DNA from: Neelides folsomi
Lineage: Eukaryota > Arthropoda > Collembola > Neelipleona > Neelidae
Length of the DNA stretch: 64,000 bases
NCBI GenBank assembly: GCA_034687125.1
Contig: JAQGBZ010000186.1
Coordinates: 1-64,000, forward strand
Direction: 5' to 3'
Position 1 is the stretch's first letter. Every line of letters starts with the position of its first letter. Under the pieces are notes generated by a model. That model made no database searches. It had not been told where the DNA came from and was given only the letters and a program-made list of their open reading frames with translations. The position numbers and the translations under genes were made by a program. Below, one piece after another: positions 38,740 through 52,605 of the stretch.

Positions 38740-41700
38740 ATGGGCACTCGACTCCTTCGCCTCTTGTCCTTCGTCCTCGTCTTGAGATTAAATTCAGCGA
38801 CTTGGTTCGTCGTCGACAATGATACCTTGGGTTGGTCAGGTAAGATTTCTCACTGTTCAATTTTAAAATTAATTTTTCATTTTAAAATTAAAAATTAGAT
38901 TAGGTAATAGATCAAATCACGGTATTCATTCTATGTATGTTACATTAATATTTTGATTGTTGTAGCTGAATTAGAAAATATAGAAAATTATGAAAATGAA
39001 GAAATGCATGAAAATCTGTTAAGAGAAAAGCGGCAATATTTGGGATTTCCTGGATTTCCGTTCCAACAATTCCAGCAATTTCAACAATTTCAACAACCGA
39101 TACAGCAACCAATGCAACAACCGATAGGATCTTATCCGAATGTTCAAATCCCGGGTCTTATCGGTGGAGTGCCAGGACATTTAAACTTTGGACAGTTCCC
39201 TGGATTCCCTGGATTCCCAGCGTTTAATCCCCAGCAAGTGACCAAAAGGCCGGTTTTGGCCAAACCACCAATCTTTACAACAAAACCGACAACAACGACT
39301 CAAAGGCCTACGCTTAAGCCCACTAAACCCGACGGATGTTACACAAAGAGTGATGGATACGAAGGTTCCTGTTTGTCACTCCGCCAGTGTTACCCATTAC
39401 TCTATGCCATTGACAATAACAATGTGTCAGTTCCGAGAAACGCCCCTCTCGTTGATGGACTTTCAAATACTTTGGGATATTGTCGCCCGCATTATTCCTA
39501 TCAATTTAGACAAAGTAAATTATTTATACGAGCCTGTCTATTTAAAATATTTATCGACTATCAAAATAATTAATATATGTATAAATAGGTATTTTCGCGA
39601 CATCTTCTTTATTTTTTATTTTTTAATAAATTAGGTAATATAACAGATTATAAATAAGTTTTGTACAGTTCAAACTCTAAAAGTAAATGGTATTAATTAT
39701 GAATAGTATATGAAGTAGAAAAAATTTAGAACATATCGAGTTAAATCAATCAACAAATAATTATTTCAAATTTTATACATACCATATAAGCATTTGCAAA
39801 ACATATTTTACAGTGTATTATTATTTCTTATTTTTACTCGTGTGCTCATTTCTTTTTATGAATTCCAGAAGGAGAAGGATACCAAAATCCAATTTGCTGT
39901 CCTTCAAATCCACCCAAAGTAAAGCCACCAATCAAACTAGGAATAACTACAACAACAACAACGACGACAACCAAAAAACCTCCACCGTATAAGCCAATCA
40001 ATGTGAATAACCCAACTTTCCCCATCATTTCTGCAAAACCTCCTGCAACAACGACAACAAAGAAACCTTACGTTGAAGGCGCCCTCAGCTCCTGTGGAAG
40101 TTTAAATATTGTGAGAGGAAGCGAAGCAGCAAAAGGACAATATCCTTGGATGGTACTTATAATGAGACTAACGACAATTATATTAGCAAATGTTTTATAA
40201 ATAGAATTTATATTTTTAGTATAGCAGATAATTAATTTCTTAAGGTATCTATACAAGCTGTTACAAGTTATGGAGTACGACACTTTTGCGGAGGAAGTCT
40301 TATAAACTCAAATGTAAGAATTGTGAAAAATAATATTTTATGATTAAATTATTATTTAATTAAATACAGATATTATACTTACTTTAATGTAAAATGAGAA
40401 TGTAAATTAATTTATATTTGTATATTCTAGCACGTTTTGACAGCTGCACATTGTTTAGCGTAAATTATTCAATTTTTTCACCTTGTGATATTTTTTATAA
40501 TATAAAAATATTTGTTTCTAATTTTAAATTAAATCACTAAAATCATTTATCAAACAAAATAACAGGAAAATATTTTATTTTGGGGCATTATAAAACAATA
40601 TAATAGTGACATCATTGTATTTTTTAAAAACTATGTAATTTTAAAAAATAATCCGAGATTGCGCTACTGTATTGTTGTTACCTCTTTTAAAATAATGTAA
40701 ACGATAAAATAATGCTTAATTTCAATTAAATATGAATAAGAAATTGAAATAAGCAAATTTTAGCAATCAACAGATCTCTGGTTGGAAACTTCACTTTGGG
40801 GATCATAATTTGTACGATCAAGCGGAATCGACCATTCAAATTCGAAGAGTTTCTTACGCTTTCAAACATTCCAAATTCAACTTGCCGACTTTTGTAATTC
40901 AAACTTCCCACACATTTTTCAATATTATTGGCATATTTAAGCATTAGTAAACAAAGATAAATAAAAAGATAAATAAAATAAACTCTTTTTCCAAAATAGG
41001 AATACGACATTGCAATCCTTCGGCTCGATTCTCCTGTCACATTCACTTCAACCATTAAGCCCATTTGTCTCTTCCAAGGGGATGATTCCGTCTATGACTC
41101 TGGGCATTATCCAGCCACAGTGGCGGGTTGGGGAATGACAAGTTATATGGGCCAAGCTCCAAGAGTACTTCATCATGGGACAGTGAAAGTGGTGACAAAT
41201 TCCAATTGCAATACAATGTATTCTCAAGGCCTTCCGGAACAAGGAACAAGAGGGCCGAGCAAATATAGTGCTATCAAATCATATATGGTCTGTGCTGGGT
41301 CGCGAAACGGTGTGGATTCCTGTCAAGTAAGTTACCTATTATGTACTGTAGTTAATGTATGCGCATTTAGCAGTGTTATTTGTTATTAATTATGTTGATA
41401 TCCTATAATTCTATACACATAACAAAACATTTCACTTGTTCACTGCTGTGACTTTTAAATTGTTAAATTTTTTAATTAAATTTTTTAATATTTATTTAGG
41501 GCGACAGCGGAGGCGTAAGTCAAAATAAACCTTATTATGAACATTATATTATATTTTATTTTTCAATTCAAAATAACTAATAATTTTGAATTACGGTTAT
41601 GAAAATAACGAAATATTTTAAAACATTATAAAATTAACATATTTTATTTTAGCCTCTTATAATTAATCATGACGGAACAGCGAAACAGATTGGTCTCGTC

Positions 41701-41890
41701 TCATGGGGAATAGCATGCGGAGGTTTTCCTGGAGTTTACACGTAAATATTTTTTTAGTTAATTTTAAAGTAATTTCATTTTATAATAATTTGGAACTTAA
41801 TTTATAATTAAGAACTTCTAACTTACAATTTTTAGGCGAGTTTCCCATTTCAAGGATTGGATCAAAAATCAATTAAAGCGGACTTTGTGA
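38740..41890 (+). CDS. CLIP-domain serine protease 2 (trypsin-like, Gln-rich and Thr/Pro-rich linkers)
   Basis: Ten exons: 38740-38839, 38966-39514, 39869-40152, 40245-40313, 40431-40459, 40764-40893, 41000-41326, 41500-41514, 41653-41741 and 41836-41890, giving 548 residues. A signal peptide (LLRLLSFVLVLRLNSA) leads to an acidic stretch and a furin-type site LLREKRQ. A Phe/Pro/Gln-rich repeat region (FPGFPFQQFQQFQQF) and a Thr/Pro-rich linker follow. The CLIP domain (CYTKSDGYEGSCLSLRQCYPL, GYCR, ICC) is followed by a second Thr/Lys/Pro linker. The S1 domain begins IVRGSEAAKGQYPWM. Triad: His~341 (LTAAHC), Asp~390 (EYDIAIL), Ser~499 (GDSGG). Asp in VDSCQ indicates trypsin-like specificity. 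The residue before IVRG is Asn. GDSGG is encoded alone in a 15-nt exon, with serine codon AGC. AATAAA lies at 41946-41951. Confidence 0.92.
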
Positions 41891-44042
41891 AGAGAACCAA
41901 GAGGAAGAGAATGAACGCTTGAAAAACGTGTTATTTCATACGTTGAATAAATGAATCTCAATATTCAAGTACTTACATTGTGAATAAAATATGAAAGTTA
42001 CCTCAAAATTGAAAAATTACTCAAAACCTCACTACACCAACCTCATCAATGATCATCAATGATGTGAATACTTTTTTGTTAAACTATATACAAATATTAA
42101 TATTAATTACTACATAACTTTAAACTGCAACTGTTTGTATATTGTATTGTTGTGAAATGTACTCCTAATAAAAATTATAAATATCATTTAATTAATCAAA
42201 TTATATAGTTTTCTACAATTTAGATTCTTCACTGGGCTGGTATACAATATAGGACTAATGGTATCTGTATCTTGTTAATATTGACTCAATTTATTGACGT
42301 TGAGGTTGAGTACATGAATGACTAATTGCTTGAAATGGACAACTCGGCTGTTTTGACCTTTTAACATTTACTGTCTATTAAGTTATCTTTCTTTCTTGGA
42401 ATAATGATGAGTAATTGAGAAATTTGAATAAGTGACTCAAATCTTTATATTTTTGCTACATGTGCATGTATATTATAACAACATTTTATTTAGTGCAAAG
42501 GATCTTTCATATTTATCATCAATTCTGACAATTGGGTTTTTAATTAAGCTGAACATGTTTATTGTCAAATGGTTCTAGTACCTTCAATTCCTTCTTTGGC
42601 ACGAAGATGAATGAGATCTTGTAATGAGAGTGAGAATGGTGAGAAAACGAGTTAAAGGACTTTTTTACATCTTGACTTAATTTAATAAATCCTCATCTAC
42701 CTTAATGTCTTTTTAAAGGCGTAGGAGCTGAAGGGATTCTAAACATTTACATTGAGCCTCCCTGGATTCTCTCTTTAGTAAATAATAAAGACAAGTCGAG
42801 ATTTAAGATGAAAAACTAAACATTTATTTTTCTCCTCCACTTCTCCAGCCGCTTTCTCATTTCTCATGCAAGTTCCCCATGTTCGCTGCCAAACATTGGA
42901 TTTAATTGAGAAAAAAATATGCTGAATGTCACAATGTAAATAAACCCATTGAGGCTTTGAGGCCTCTCAGGCGCAATTTCATCTTGAGTTCTCTAGCCAC
43001 TTCCATGAACTTCCAATGTTTAAATTCAACTTACGATTAGTTAATTCAATTTGTTCAAGGAGCAAAAAGATGCATCAATTGAAGAACACTAAACGGCTCA
43101 AACCAAATCAAAGTTGGCAAACACTCGATTCTGGCAATGATGATAATGAAAAATCAAATTAGTTAAAAACATTCTTTATTATAAAACCCTCATTTTTACA
43201 GAATTAATTCTTATACAATACTATTAGAGTAGTAATGGTTTTATATGAAGCTAGTCACAACTTTAATCCTCGAATCTTCCAGTATCTTATCCGAGCAAAT
43301 CTTGGACATGACTTTTTCTTAACCATTTACAAACATACTTAAGTATACGTATCTGTTTTATGTATTAGAGTATTATACTATGAAATTTATATTATGAAAT
43401 TTATACTTTAAATCTCAATATTAAACATTCACAATTGGTTAAATTAATCTTGTCAACCTTCATTTTTATTTTTCATTTATTCAAATTCAAAGTATTTAGT
43501 ATGTTTTATCTTCCCAAACAAGTCGTATCAAATTCTTCAAGAACAATCTTACGTTTAAGCACTTACTTAGGGTTAGGGTTAGCATTTAATAGAAGCCGGT
43601 ATAGGATAATATTCTACATTTATAAAGGACATATTGAAAACACAGTTGTAGAATACAGACAAAAGGTTATTAAAATGTCATTTTTAAATTGAATAGACGG
43701 TGAGGATGAAAAGTGAATGTTAAAGAGAGCCAGAAGTTGTTCCTCCTCCTTCATCTTCAATTCAAAAGGCCTTCCATGAGGTTGAGGTTGTTGAGGTGAG
43801 TTTTACCCGACGATGTCTGAGTGGACAATAAATTGCTGAGTGTTGGAGGGTGGGCCGATCTGCCCATTCCGGGCCAGTGTAATAAAAGGAGTCTCAGGTC
43901 GTTCCACTCCAGAGACGAAAATGGGAGGTGGAGGCCTTCACCGACAACCATCGGGAGCCTCAACACCCTCCCTCATTGACTCGGAATCCTCATCATTTCA
44001 CTCCTCGCCTCCTTATCACTCAGGAGTAAAGGACAAGGCACC
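41891..44042. other. Intergenic region between proteases 2 and 3
   Basis: This is 2.15 kb without a supported gene. A short TTAGGGTTAGGGTTAG stretch at about 43567-43582 is the only repeat of note. The final 170 bp is less AT-rich and carries TCAGGTCGTT (43894-43903) shared with protease 2. Confidence 0.55.
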
Positions 44043-46409
44043 ATGGAGAAAATAATTGCTGCTCTAACCTTTCTTTTCCTCCTTCACTTGACTTCTTCTA
44101 CTCTTCCCTACTTTGATGAAGAAAGAGATTCATTTGTCATCGAAGCAGGTTAATTAAAATCGAATTATTTATTTTAATATTTTAATATTATTAAATATTA
44201 CCATTATTAATTAGAACATTCCCTATTATTAGAAGAAAATAATGAAGAAGGTCAAGAAGATGAACAAGCAAATGAGTTCATATCAGAACGGAGAAAGCGA
44301 CAGTGGCTCAACATACACTTACCACAAGAGCAAAATTATAACGTTGAGTATTTAAACGGCCCCGGTATTTTAATGTTCCCGTCACTTGTTCAAATTCCTG
44401 TTCAAGTGCAAGGTCATCCTGGCCGTCGTCCGGTCAAACCTTCAAAAGCCCCTCCGACCGAATCTCCAGAAACAGAAACAGAATGGGACGCTGAGACAGA
44501 GACACGAAGTGAAGAAGGAGCTTGTTGGACAAATTCTGGTTTATTGGGAAAGTGCACAACTTTGAGGAATTGCTATCCAATCCTTTACTCAAGCTTTGAA
44601 AACGAACGTTTTAGAAACGAAGAATTGGCATACATTGTAAGGAACGAAAGCGGAATTTGCACTCAAGAAAATTTCCCAAAGTTGGATCTTTTTTCATTAA
44701 ATGGAGGTTAAAATTCAATTTTTTTAAATGCTATTTTTTAAATTTTACTTATTGTTAGCATTATTTAACAATTTCAATTTCGAATATAAAAATGGTGAAA
44801 GTTATATTGTAATTCATGTTTAATAATGCAGAGAACGTTATGGAAGATATTATCTGTTGTCCCAATGATCTATCTACAGCAAAGAGCAATAAGAACGCGG
44901 CATTTTTCAAGAAACGCCCAAACAATCAAATGATGAATGTGCAGAAGAGACCCAACATAATCAAATCTAGTTGTACGTCCCAATACATTGTTGGTGGATC
45001 TGAAACTTGGCCATCTAAATATCCTTTTATGGTGAACATAAACATTTCGTAGAATAAAATCTTATTTATAGCAAACAATAAAAATTATTTGATTTTTATT
45101 TAGGCTGCTCTGCTCAACAATGGAAAACAATTTTGCGATGGTTCTCTCATCACAAATCAGGTATTCAAATTAAATAATCAAATTACAGATAAGAACTTTA
45201 ACTTAATCAACATTGCTAACATTTTATATCAAAGAAGAAAAAAGTATCTTAAAGTTGTTCCTATTCTTCCTATACATCTAATGTTTATTCTACAGTAGAT
45301 GATAATTAATGATTATTAAATTAAATAAATATTCGAACTTTTAGCATGTTCTTACTGCAGCTCATTGTGTTGCTCCGTAAGTGTTTAATAAAAACTAATT
45401 AACTAAGATACTCATATAATACTATTGGTATAAACATGTCACCAAATGTCAATAAATAGATTGAGTTCATCAACTGTTGGAAATGTCAAAGTGAGGTTGG
45501 GAGCTCATAACGTCTATGCAAGCGCAGTTGATCGAAAAGTGGCAAAAGTGTTTTACAACAAAAACTACAATGCGAGAACTTTTGTAAGATATTGATTTTC
45601 AAGCGACATTCAATTCTACTCATTTAATGTAAAAATAAATTATAAAGTAATTGATACTTAATTTTTTATAACGACACGCAGCACAACGACGTGGCAATTT
45701 TGAAATTAAACAGTCCGGTCCAATTCGACACTAAGGTGAAACCGATTTGTATCGATCAGCCATCAATAAGACTTGAGAACCAAAAAGCGACTGTTGCCGG
45801 ATGGGGAACGACACAGTCGGGGAAACCCGGCGGCCCTCATAAATTAAGAGAAGTTTCCATCCCCATTTGGAGTAATGGGCAATGTGGGAAGAGATATGGG
45901 AACCTCGCGCCTGGAGGAATTACAAACGCCATGATTTGTGCAGGATCGAGAGGAACTGACGCCTGCAGTGTAAGATTTAACTTAAACCTTTGACATTTAT
46001 ATATGTTAAGATTTATGAATATTATTGAATAAATTCCAAAACAATTAAAGGTTGAATTCTTTTCATTCTTTAATTGTTACAAAATTACATATTTGACGAA
46101 AAGCATACTAATATTTTTTATTTTATTTTATTTTATAGGGAGATAGCGGCGGGGTAAGTTTAAGTTTCGGCGACTTTAATAATATAAATAAATGATATTT
46201 TATGTATACTATAGATATACCATTTTGGTCTTTATAATAATTGTAATTTATTAATACTAAATTGTTATTGATTCTAGCCACTATTTCTGAATGACGGCAC
46301 AACAAGACAGATTGGAATTGTCTCATGGGGGATTGGTTGTGGTGATTTTCCTGGAGTTTACACGCGTCTCTCTGTAGTTCTCCCATGGGTCAAGAAAAAT
46401 CTAATCTAA
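44043..46409 (+). CDS. CLIP-domain serine protease 3 (trypsin-like)
   Basis: Nine exons: 44043-44148, 44215-44706, 44832-45031, 45104-45160, 45345-45376, 45460-45583, 45682-45969, 46139-46153 and 46278-46409, giving 481 residues. A signal peptide ([16 protein letters not shown]) leads to an acidic propeptide ending in the furin-type site ERRKRQ, at the same place as in protease 2. The CLIP domain is [21 protein letters not shown], then GICTQ and DIICCP. The S1 domain begins [15 protein letters not shown]. Triad: His~292 (LTAAHC), Asp~340 (HNDVAIL), Ser~436 (GDSGG). Asp in TDACS indicates trypsin-like specificity. The residue before IVGG is Tyr. The usual CGGSL is CDGSL here. GDSGG is again a 15-nt exon with serine codon AGC. 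AATAAA lies at 46469-46474. It is more like protease 2 than protease 1 in exon layout. Confidence 0.92.
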
Positions 46410-49400
46410 AAAATCAATCGGTTCTTGTAATATGAGAAGTTATTGTTCAGTCAACGGAAATTCCTCAGAATAAAAAAGTACAACACGTAATGTTGGTTCA
46501 ATGAAAAGCAAAATTGTAAATGGAAATTGGTAAATGGGAAATTGTCATTCAGCAATAAACTTTCCTTTATCACACGTGTAGAAGGGGTGAGAAAAGGAAG
46601 ATAGGCGAAAAAATGACAATTGCCTCAACAGCATGTTTTTGATGAACAAGGTGCGTATATGACCCACAACAGATCAAAATGAGGTGAGAGATGGGCGGAG
46701 ATCGTAAATCTTGTCAATAATAAGAAAATGTAAAAGTTTCAAGGATTATGATGATACTTCAACTCAGAGCCTGGTCAAGAATCCGTCTTCTAAAAGCATA
46801 AAAATACTTGAACCGTACTAGACACGTTTCCCTCATTGCGTTACATATTCAAAGTCAAGCTCCTGATTATGCAAAAAAGTTTTATTTCACTTTGCCGATA
46901 TTTTAATAGGGAGGGGATGTCAATTACAAGTGAAATATTTTAGGATTTATTGCAGTACCTGTACCTATCCCATATTCAAATCATTTCAAATGGCTATTCT
47001 TAATATCGGAATAGGAGACGCGGATCATTTAACATTCAGCATGTATTTATTGTACTTGAAGGTACTTACGTATGTAAATGCATTCTGTAGGTGCATTGAA
47101 GAGTTGAAGAGCATTGAGGCGAGATTCGCAAAGGCTGATGGAAAAAAGAGAGAGATGCCAGCTCTGCATTCATTCCCACCGCCAAATTGCAGAAAATGAG
47201 AATGGCTGAATCTCGTTTTCCCCTTTAGCGCCTCCTCGCTCACCTCAGCTTACCTGATAGATATTGTATATGGTCGGCCGCCTTTCATTTCCCACCACAC
47301 ACTTGAAATCCTTAATTTATTTCTGAATTTTCACGTATTGATACTATATACCAAATCACATTTATTAAAATGCAAACATTATCAACTTCTCCATCATATT
47401 TTAAGCATTATGGGCAAGTTAGGAAATTATCTTTATGAAATGGATAAAGCGTCTACTTATCATTGAAAAGATATTCAGGATGAAAAAATGTCGATTATTG
47501 AATGTATGAAGTCTGGATAAGTTTGAGCGAGAGGGAACGAGTGTGTGAATCAATTATGAATGATTTATATAGAAAGAAATGAAATAGATTCTCGTTCAAG
47601 AGTCACGAAATCTCGAGAGCTATTCTCGTCCCTTTCATCTTCTCTCTATTGTCCACTCCACCATTACGTGACTTTGTATACGGAGACTCATGACGCCCGA
47701 TTGAAAAATTCCTTTCTCAACACTTGCCATGTCTTTTCCACCTTAACTTCTTTTCCAATCCGTCGTCTCGTCAAAGACCAGCAAACGAGCAAAAGCCTCT
47801 CCCCAACACACTTAAATAATGTTCGGGCAATTAATTCCTCACATTACGTTCCTCCTCTGTTCTTCATCTCCCTTGAAGGGGGGAGAATAAAAAATATGTT
47901 ATGTATGTAAGTAGGTGGCGTCTCCCCCCTCTCTCCCCACTTTCATTCTGAAGGAGTAAATGGTCGTTTTGGGAGTAAAGGTTTGGCAAGGGTTCTTGGC
48001 GCCTTCCGCCATCCCTCACTCCAATTTGCTCCGCCACTCCGCCTTACTTTCCTCTCAACATGACGAGGAGGCGACGATCGTCGTGTTTGTCCCAATTGCC
48101 AACTTCCCTCACCCCATCATCTTCATTTGCTCCATAGCCCAACACGTAGATCATTTAACCTCCATCTCCCAACAACCTTCCCTACACTCAACAGGAGCTT
48201 CCGTAGGCGCCTCAACCATTTTTCAAAAAATATGGTTTATTCAACTTGAATTTTTTAACAACCATCAAAAATGGAGGATTTTCTCCTCAAAACCCTCATT
48301 TTTTACGTTAAAGTTGAACTAGTAAAATGATAGTTGTTCTGCTTTACTGGGCTTAAAACAACTCCTTCATAAATACATTTATTTTATGCTATCCATCCTA
48401 TGTAAATACTATGCACACCCCACATGCATAAATATAACTATGAGGATTATAGAAAAGACGAGAACCCTGAAAATGAAGATTGTTCATTATATAAATGTAC
48501 ACCTGTACTTAAGAACTCTAATCATAAGACATAAGAGTGTTAAATGTTGCATGTGTAATAAACTGAATAAAACAACTTTCCAGAAAACCCTTTTAAAGTT
48601 TATATTACATTATAAATAAATGCATAAAATTAAACTTGTCCTTTCCAACGTGTTGAAAAAGAACTTTGACATTTTTCCTTTACTTTGTACGTACATAACT
48701 ATCTGTACATTGTATAAGTACATACATGTACAGTATACTTTGGTGCTCAAGTAATTACTTTGGCATGACCAAGGAGAGCTCTTGGACTCGGACTGCACTG
48801 CCGGATGTCTTTATTGGGTATTTGAATGGGGAAGGAGAAGTGTTATAGGGAAAATGGGCAAAATGATCATGGGCCTTCAATGGGACGATGAAATGAGGAG
48901 CAAGGAGATCATTGAGAGGATCTCTTTGAGTGGGCAGAGGTGAGAAGCCGGCATGGCGCATCGCCAGACGCGAAGGACGACGAGGTCGTCACCCATCAAA
49001 CTCTCCCACCACCAAGAAGCCCCCTTCTTCTTCGACTTCTTCCATCACCCTCCACAAGTGCAATTGCAACGAAGATTGTAACAAGTTGAACGGCCTCCAG
49101 CGATTACAACTCTCGTTACACACACACCTTTCACAATCATGGCGGAGGCGCCATATTTGATCAGTGCACCACCCGCCTCATTCAAATTGAACACAAGGTT
49201 TATTGAATGTCGAGAGATTCCAAAAAGGAATGGAATGTGGAATTTCACTTTTCCAACCTGAGGAGAGAAATACGAGAGAATAAATTCATATTTTATTTAT
49301 ATTGGCATTGTTAATCTTGAGCTTAGCCGCATCAAGTTGTATCTCCATCATTCATATACTTATATGCCATGTAGTAGTAACAGGACTATGTATGGTGAGT

Positions 49401-52400
49401 TAAATATTATGTATATGCTGCATAAATTCTCCATCTGGAGCTGAAATGTAGGGAAGAAATGTCAAATAAATATGAGAACATTTTTAAAGTTTGACAAGAG
49501 AATTATTTTCACTTCTCCCTTAAAATGCCAAAAAGAAGGAAAACCAGACGGGGACGACCCGAAGAATTGTGATATAAAAACGGAGAATTTTCTTTTGGAA
49601 CCTTATCCTATTTTTCATAGTTCGTGTAATTTGTCATATTTCGTTTGACATTCTGTCAGCTTCTTTCTTTTTCACTCTCGCACATATTTATTCATTTACA
49701 CATACCAATACATACATACATAGTATCTCAATATCTAGGAGAATAAATTGGCAGTGGTAGATGAATGTTCCTTTTTTGTGAAATTCATAATATTGTATTG
49801 AGAAACACAAGTAAACACATTATTTTGTAGAGATTAAAATGACACTTACAGATATGGTAGTTTTATTTACTAAATATGTACCTATTAATTTTAGACATTG
49901 GAACAAAGGCCTGTCTGGGTTTTGCCGTTCAATTATCAAATGACAAATAATCTTACAATTAGTACTTTGAGGATTAGGAAATTAAGACCATACATACAAA
50001 TAAATACAACATTGTATACAGTACAGATATTAAAGTATATGTGTTTATGCATTTGTCTCTTGTTAGCTTTTGAGAAAGTGTGAAAATGAACTTTAGGAAG
50101 GTCAAGTAGAAAAGGATAGGGAATTATCGATAAGATATACTTCCTGATAAAACCCAAAGAGATAACGCGAGAGGGGCTCTAACTTTAAGTATTAATAGAT
50201 TAAACATGGTATAATAAATATATCTAGATATAAGTAAATAATGATTCCAGATGAATGACATGGAGTCCTTGTATAGGTAAAAAATATAACTATTCATATA
50301 CTTAACTTTATATAACATTCAATTTTATAGCCTATTCCGAGCATGTAATTATTTAGTTATATAAGGAAAGTGTCTCTCATTCTGTCTCCCTATTATTGAC
50401 TGTTTGTATGAATGACAAATTTTGTATCGTACGATGTCTACTTGTCTACTTGTCCACATTCCTCATGACGGAATATTTACAATAATACTCCAATTGAACT
50501 GCGTAGATCTCTTGGAATTCTTTATTAGTTGTCATATTATTACGCCTTGTAAGTTAACCTCTTTTACTTGGAAGCTTGATAGGGCGAAATCGAACGCTCA
50601 TTGTCAGTCAGATGGTAAATGATGGGTGTTAAATGAGTTAAGGGCGGCTTTCCTCTGGTTGAATTTCCTTCAATTGGATTTACTAACTACAGTCTCTTCA
50701 GTTTCCCGACTCTAACAATTTAATTTATGTAGGGAATTGAGAAAATGGGGACCATTGAACCTTGTTTGGTTATTATTTTATTATTGTTCAATTATTAAAA
50801 AACGTGTCCGAATGGTGGGGTGTGTGGGGGGGGGGGGGGAAAGGTTAATAAATAAAAAGGAAAGAAATAAAGTTTAATAAGTAGGGCTTGGGGAGATTTT
50901 TTTTGGTGGTGGTGATGGCTGCGCAGGGGAGATTCGCTTCATGTCTGCCGTCAGTCGTCTAGACGGAGTCTGTTTATTATTTGTTCCACGGCCAGGTCCC
51001 CATCTACATCTCCGTCTGCCGTCTCCTCCTGCCCAGACCACGGCCAACTCGGCCATCCTCTTCTTCAAATGGCCTAAAACTTCCGTTCTGTCGTGATGGC
51101 CGAACTCTTAAATCCCCCTTAGGTCACCGAAACAATCAGAGTAGTCCTCTGCTCCCGACTCTAAAGTATCAAGTGAGATTTGGAATTTAAACTTTTTTTG
51201 AAAGTGGACAAAATTCTTCTTGAGCCGATTTGAAGATCGGGAGAGTAAGAGAGAGTTGAAGTATTGAGTGGATTTTTAATTGAACCGTAATCTTAATTGT
51301 GATTCTGTGAATGCATTCGGAATTTGGTTCTCTAAATAATAATAATAACTTTTGATTAATTGTGTGATAGTCATTCAGTTTTACACTTCCAATCGACTTC
51401 TTCGGTGAATTCCTTGTGATTATTAATTCAATTATATTTTTAAAAAAGGAAAATCTTCATCTTTATGAAACTCATCTTCAGCTTTTCTGCACGATTCAAG
51501 ACGATTGAGGAATAATTGATCGAAATATAAACTTTGCGAGAACATTTTAAACGTAATTTAACTCATTTGGATTTCTGTAAAAAAATTAATTCAAACGACG
51601 GAATCTTGAACTTTAAAAAACTTCAGTCTTAACAAAATATTTTTAATTGGTTTGAAGACTCTTCATTAATCTCGAAAATTAATTGTGAAGCGAAGTTGGA
51701 ATTTCTACGGCCAGAAAGAAATTTTGCTTATTGGGAACATACGATGCGAATAGTTGAAAAAATCAAAAGTGTTTAATTTGTTACATATTGTTCAAGTTAA
51801 TAATATTAAAAAAAATTCTTATAAAATATTAGTTTGAGCTCAATTTTGATTTAATATTTTTTATTATATTAAATAATGAAATGCAACTTGCCAAAATATT
51901 GTTAAAAGAAGCAGTTTATTGTTCAAAGCGTGTAACTAGAATTAATTATTTGAGCCTCCAATCTATTTCTTGAGCAGAGTGTCATTTTACAATTTACAAT
52001 TGTCATTGTAGTTAGTTTTGTAATATTATAAAAAGAACTATATTGATGGAACTAACACTACCATACTAGCGTACAAAGAACCCATCTCGTTCTCTCATCG
52101 CTCTTTGTATATTTTCAATTTGTAGGCGCTTACAAGTGTAAATTTTTTTGTAAATTGGTCTTATAATACTCAAGAAAGTACCTTTTATAAATATTATAAA
52201 AATACTATCTTTGTACTATTTATGAAAACCTTTTAAAAATATTTCATTTACCAGTGAACTGTATACACACTACGAGTCGGCTGCTTAAATTATAAAATTG
52301 TAATTATTTTGAGTCTTTTAGAATTGTAAGCTCCAGCTCAAAAGAGCGTTCAGATTGACAAGAACCCTTTTAACAAATTAAAGTTAATTTCTTAGAGCTT

Positions 52401-52605
52401 CTCTTGTTCTCTTTATAAATATACAAGTCTTAAAAATATAAGATAGTTCTTTTATAGAAATTCTATAAAATTTGTAAAGTAATTGATAAAATAAGCGCCG
52501 AATTTTAATCCTCACCGCGACCTTCATCTCAGAAGGCATCATCTTATCTTGACCTGAACTGCTGAACTGAAGAATGGATTAATTCGTCCTCAAAACCAAT
52601 CCGGC
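46410..52605. other. 6.2-kb gene-free flank upstream of the Ski/Sno gene
   Basis: No convincing exon was found. The frames near 47560-47910, 47960-48322, 48930-49160 and 50981-51190 overlap on both strands and show no domain, splice context or conserved motif. GC content rises at 47600-48200, 48900-49200 and 50940-51130, and these islands could be enhancers or untranslated exons of the Ski/Sno gene. A G14 tract occurs at 50826-50839. Confidence 0.5.
50826..50839 (+). repeat. Poly-G tract (14 G)
   Basis: A run of 14 guanines stands out in an AT-rich window. It may be a G-rich structural element or simply a homopolymer, and its length may be affected by sequencing error. Confidence 0.7.

Noticed and set aside
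43567-43582. TTAGGGTTAGGGTTAG, telomere-like repeat
   Set aside because: There are fewer than three units and it is isolated. Arthropod telomeres are usually TTAGG, and nothing else suggests a chromosome end or an interstitial telomere array.
47560-49250. Several overlapping open frames on both strands
   Set aside because: They overlap in different frames and strands in a locally GC-richer stretch. None has a domain, signal peptide or consistent splice sites.
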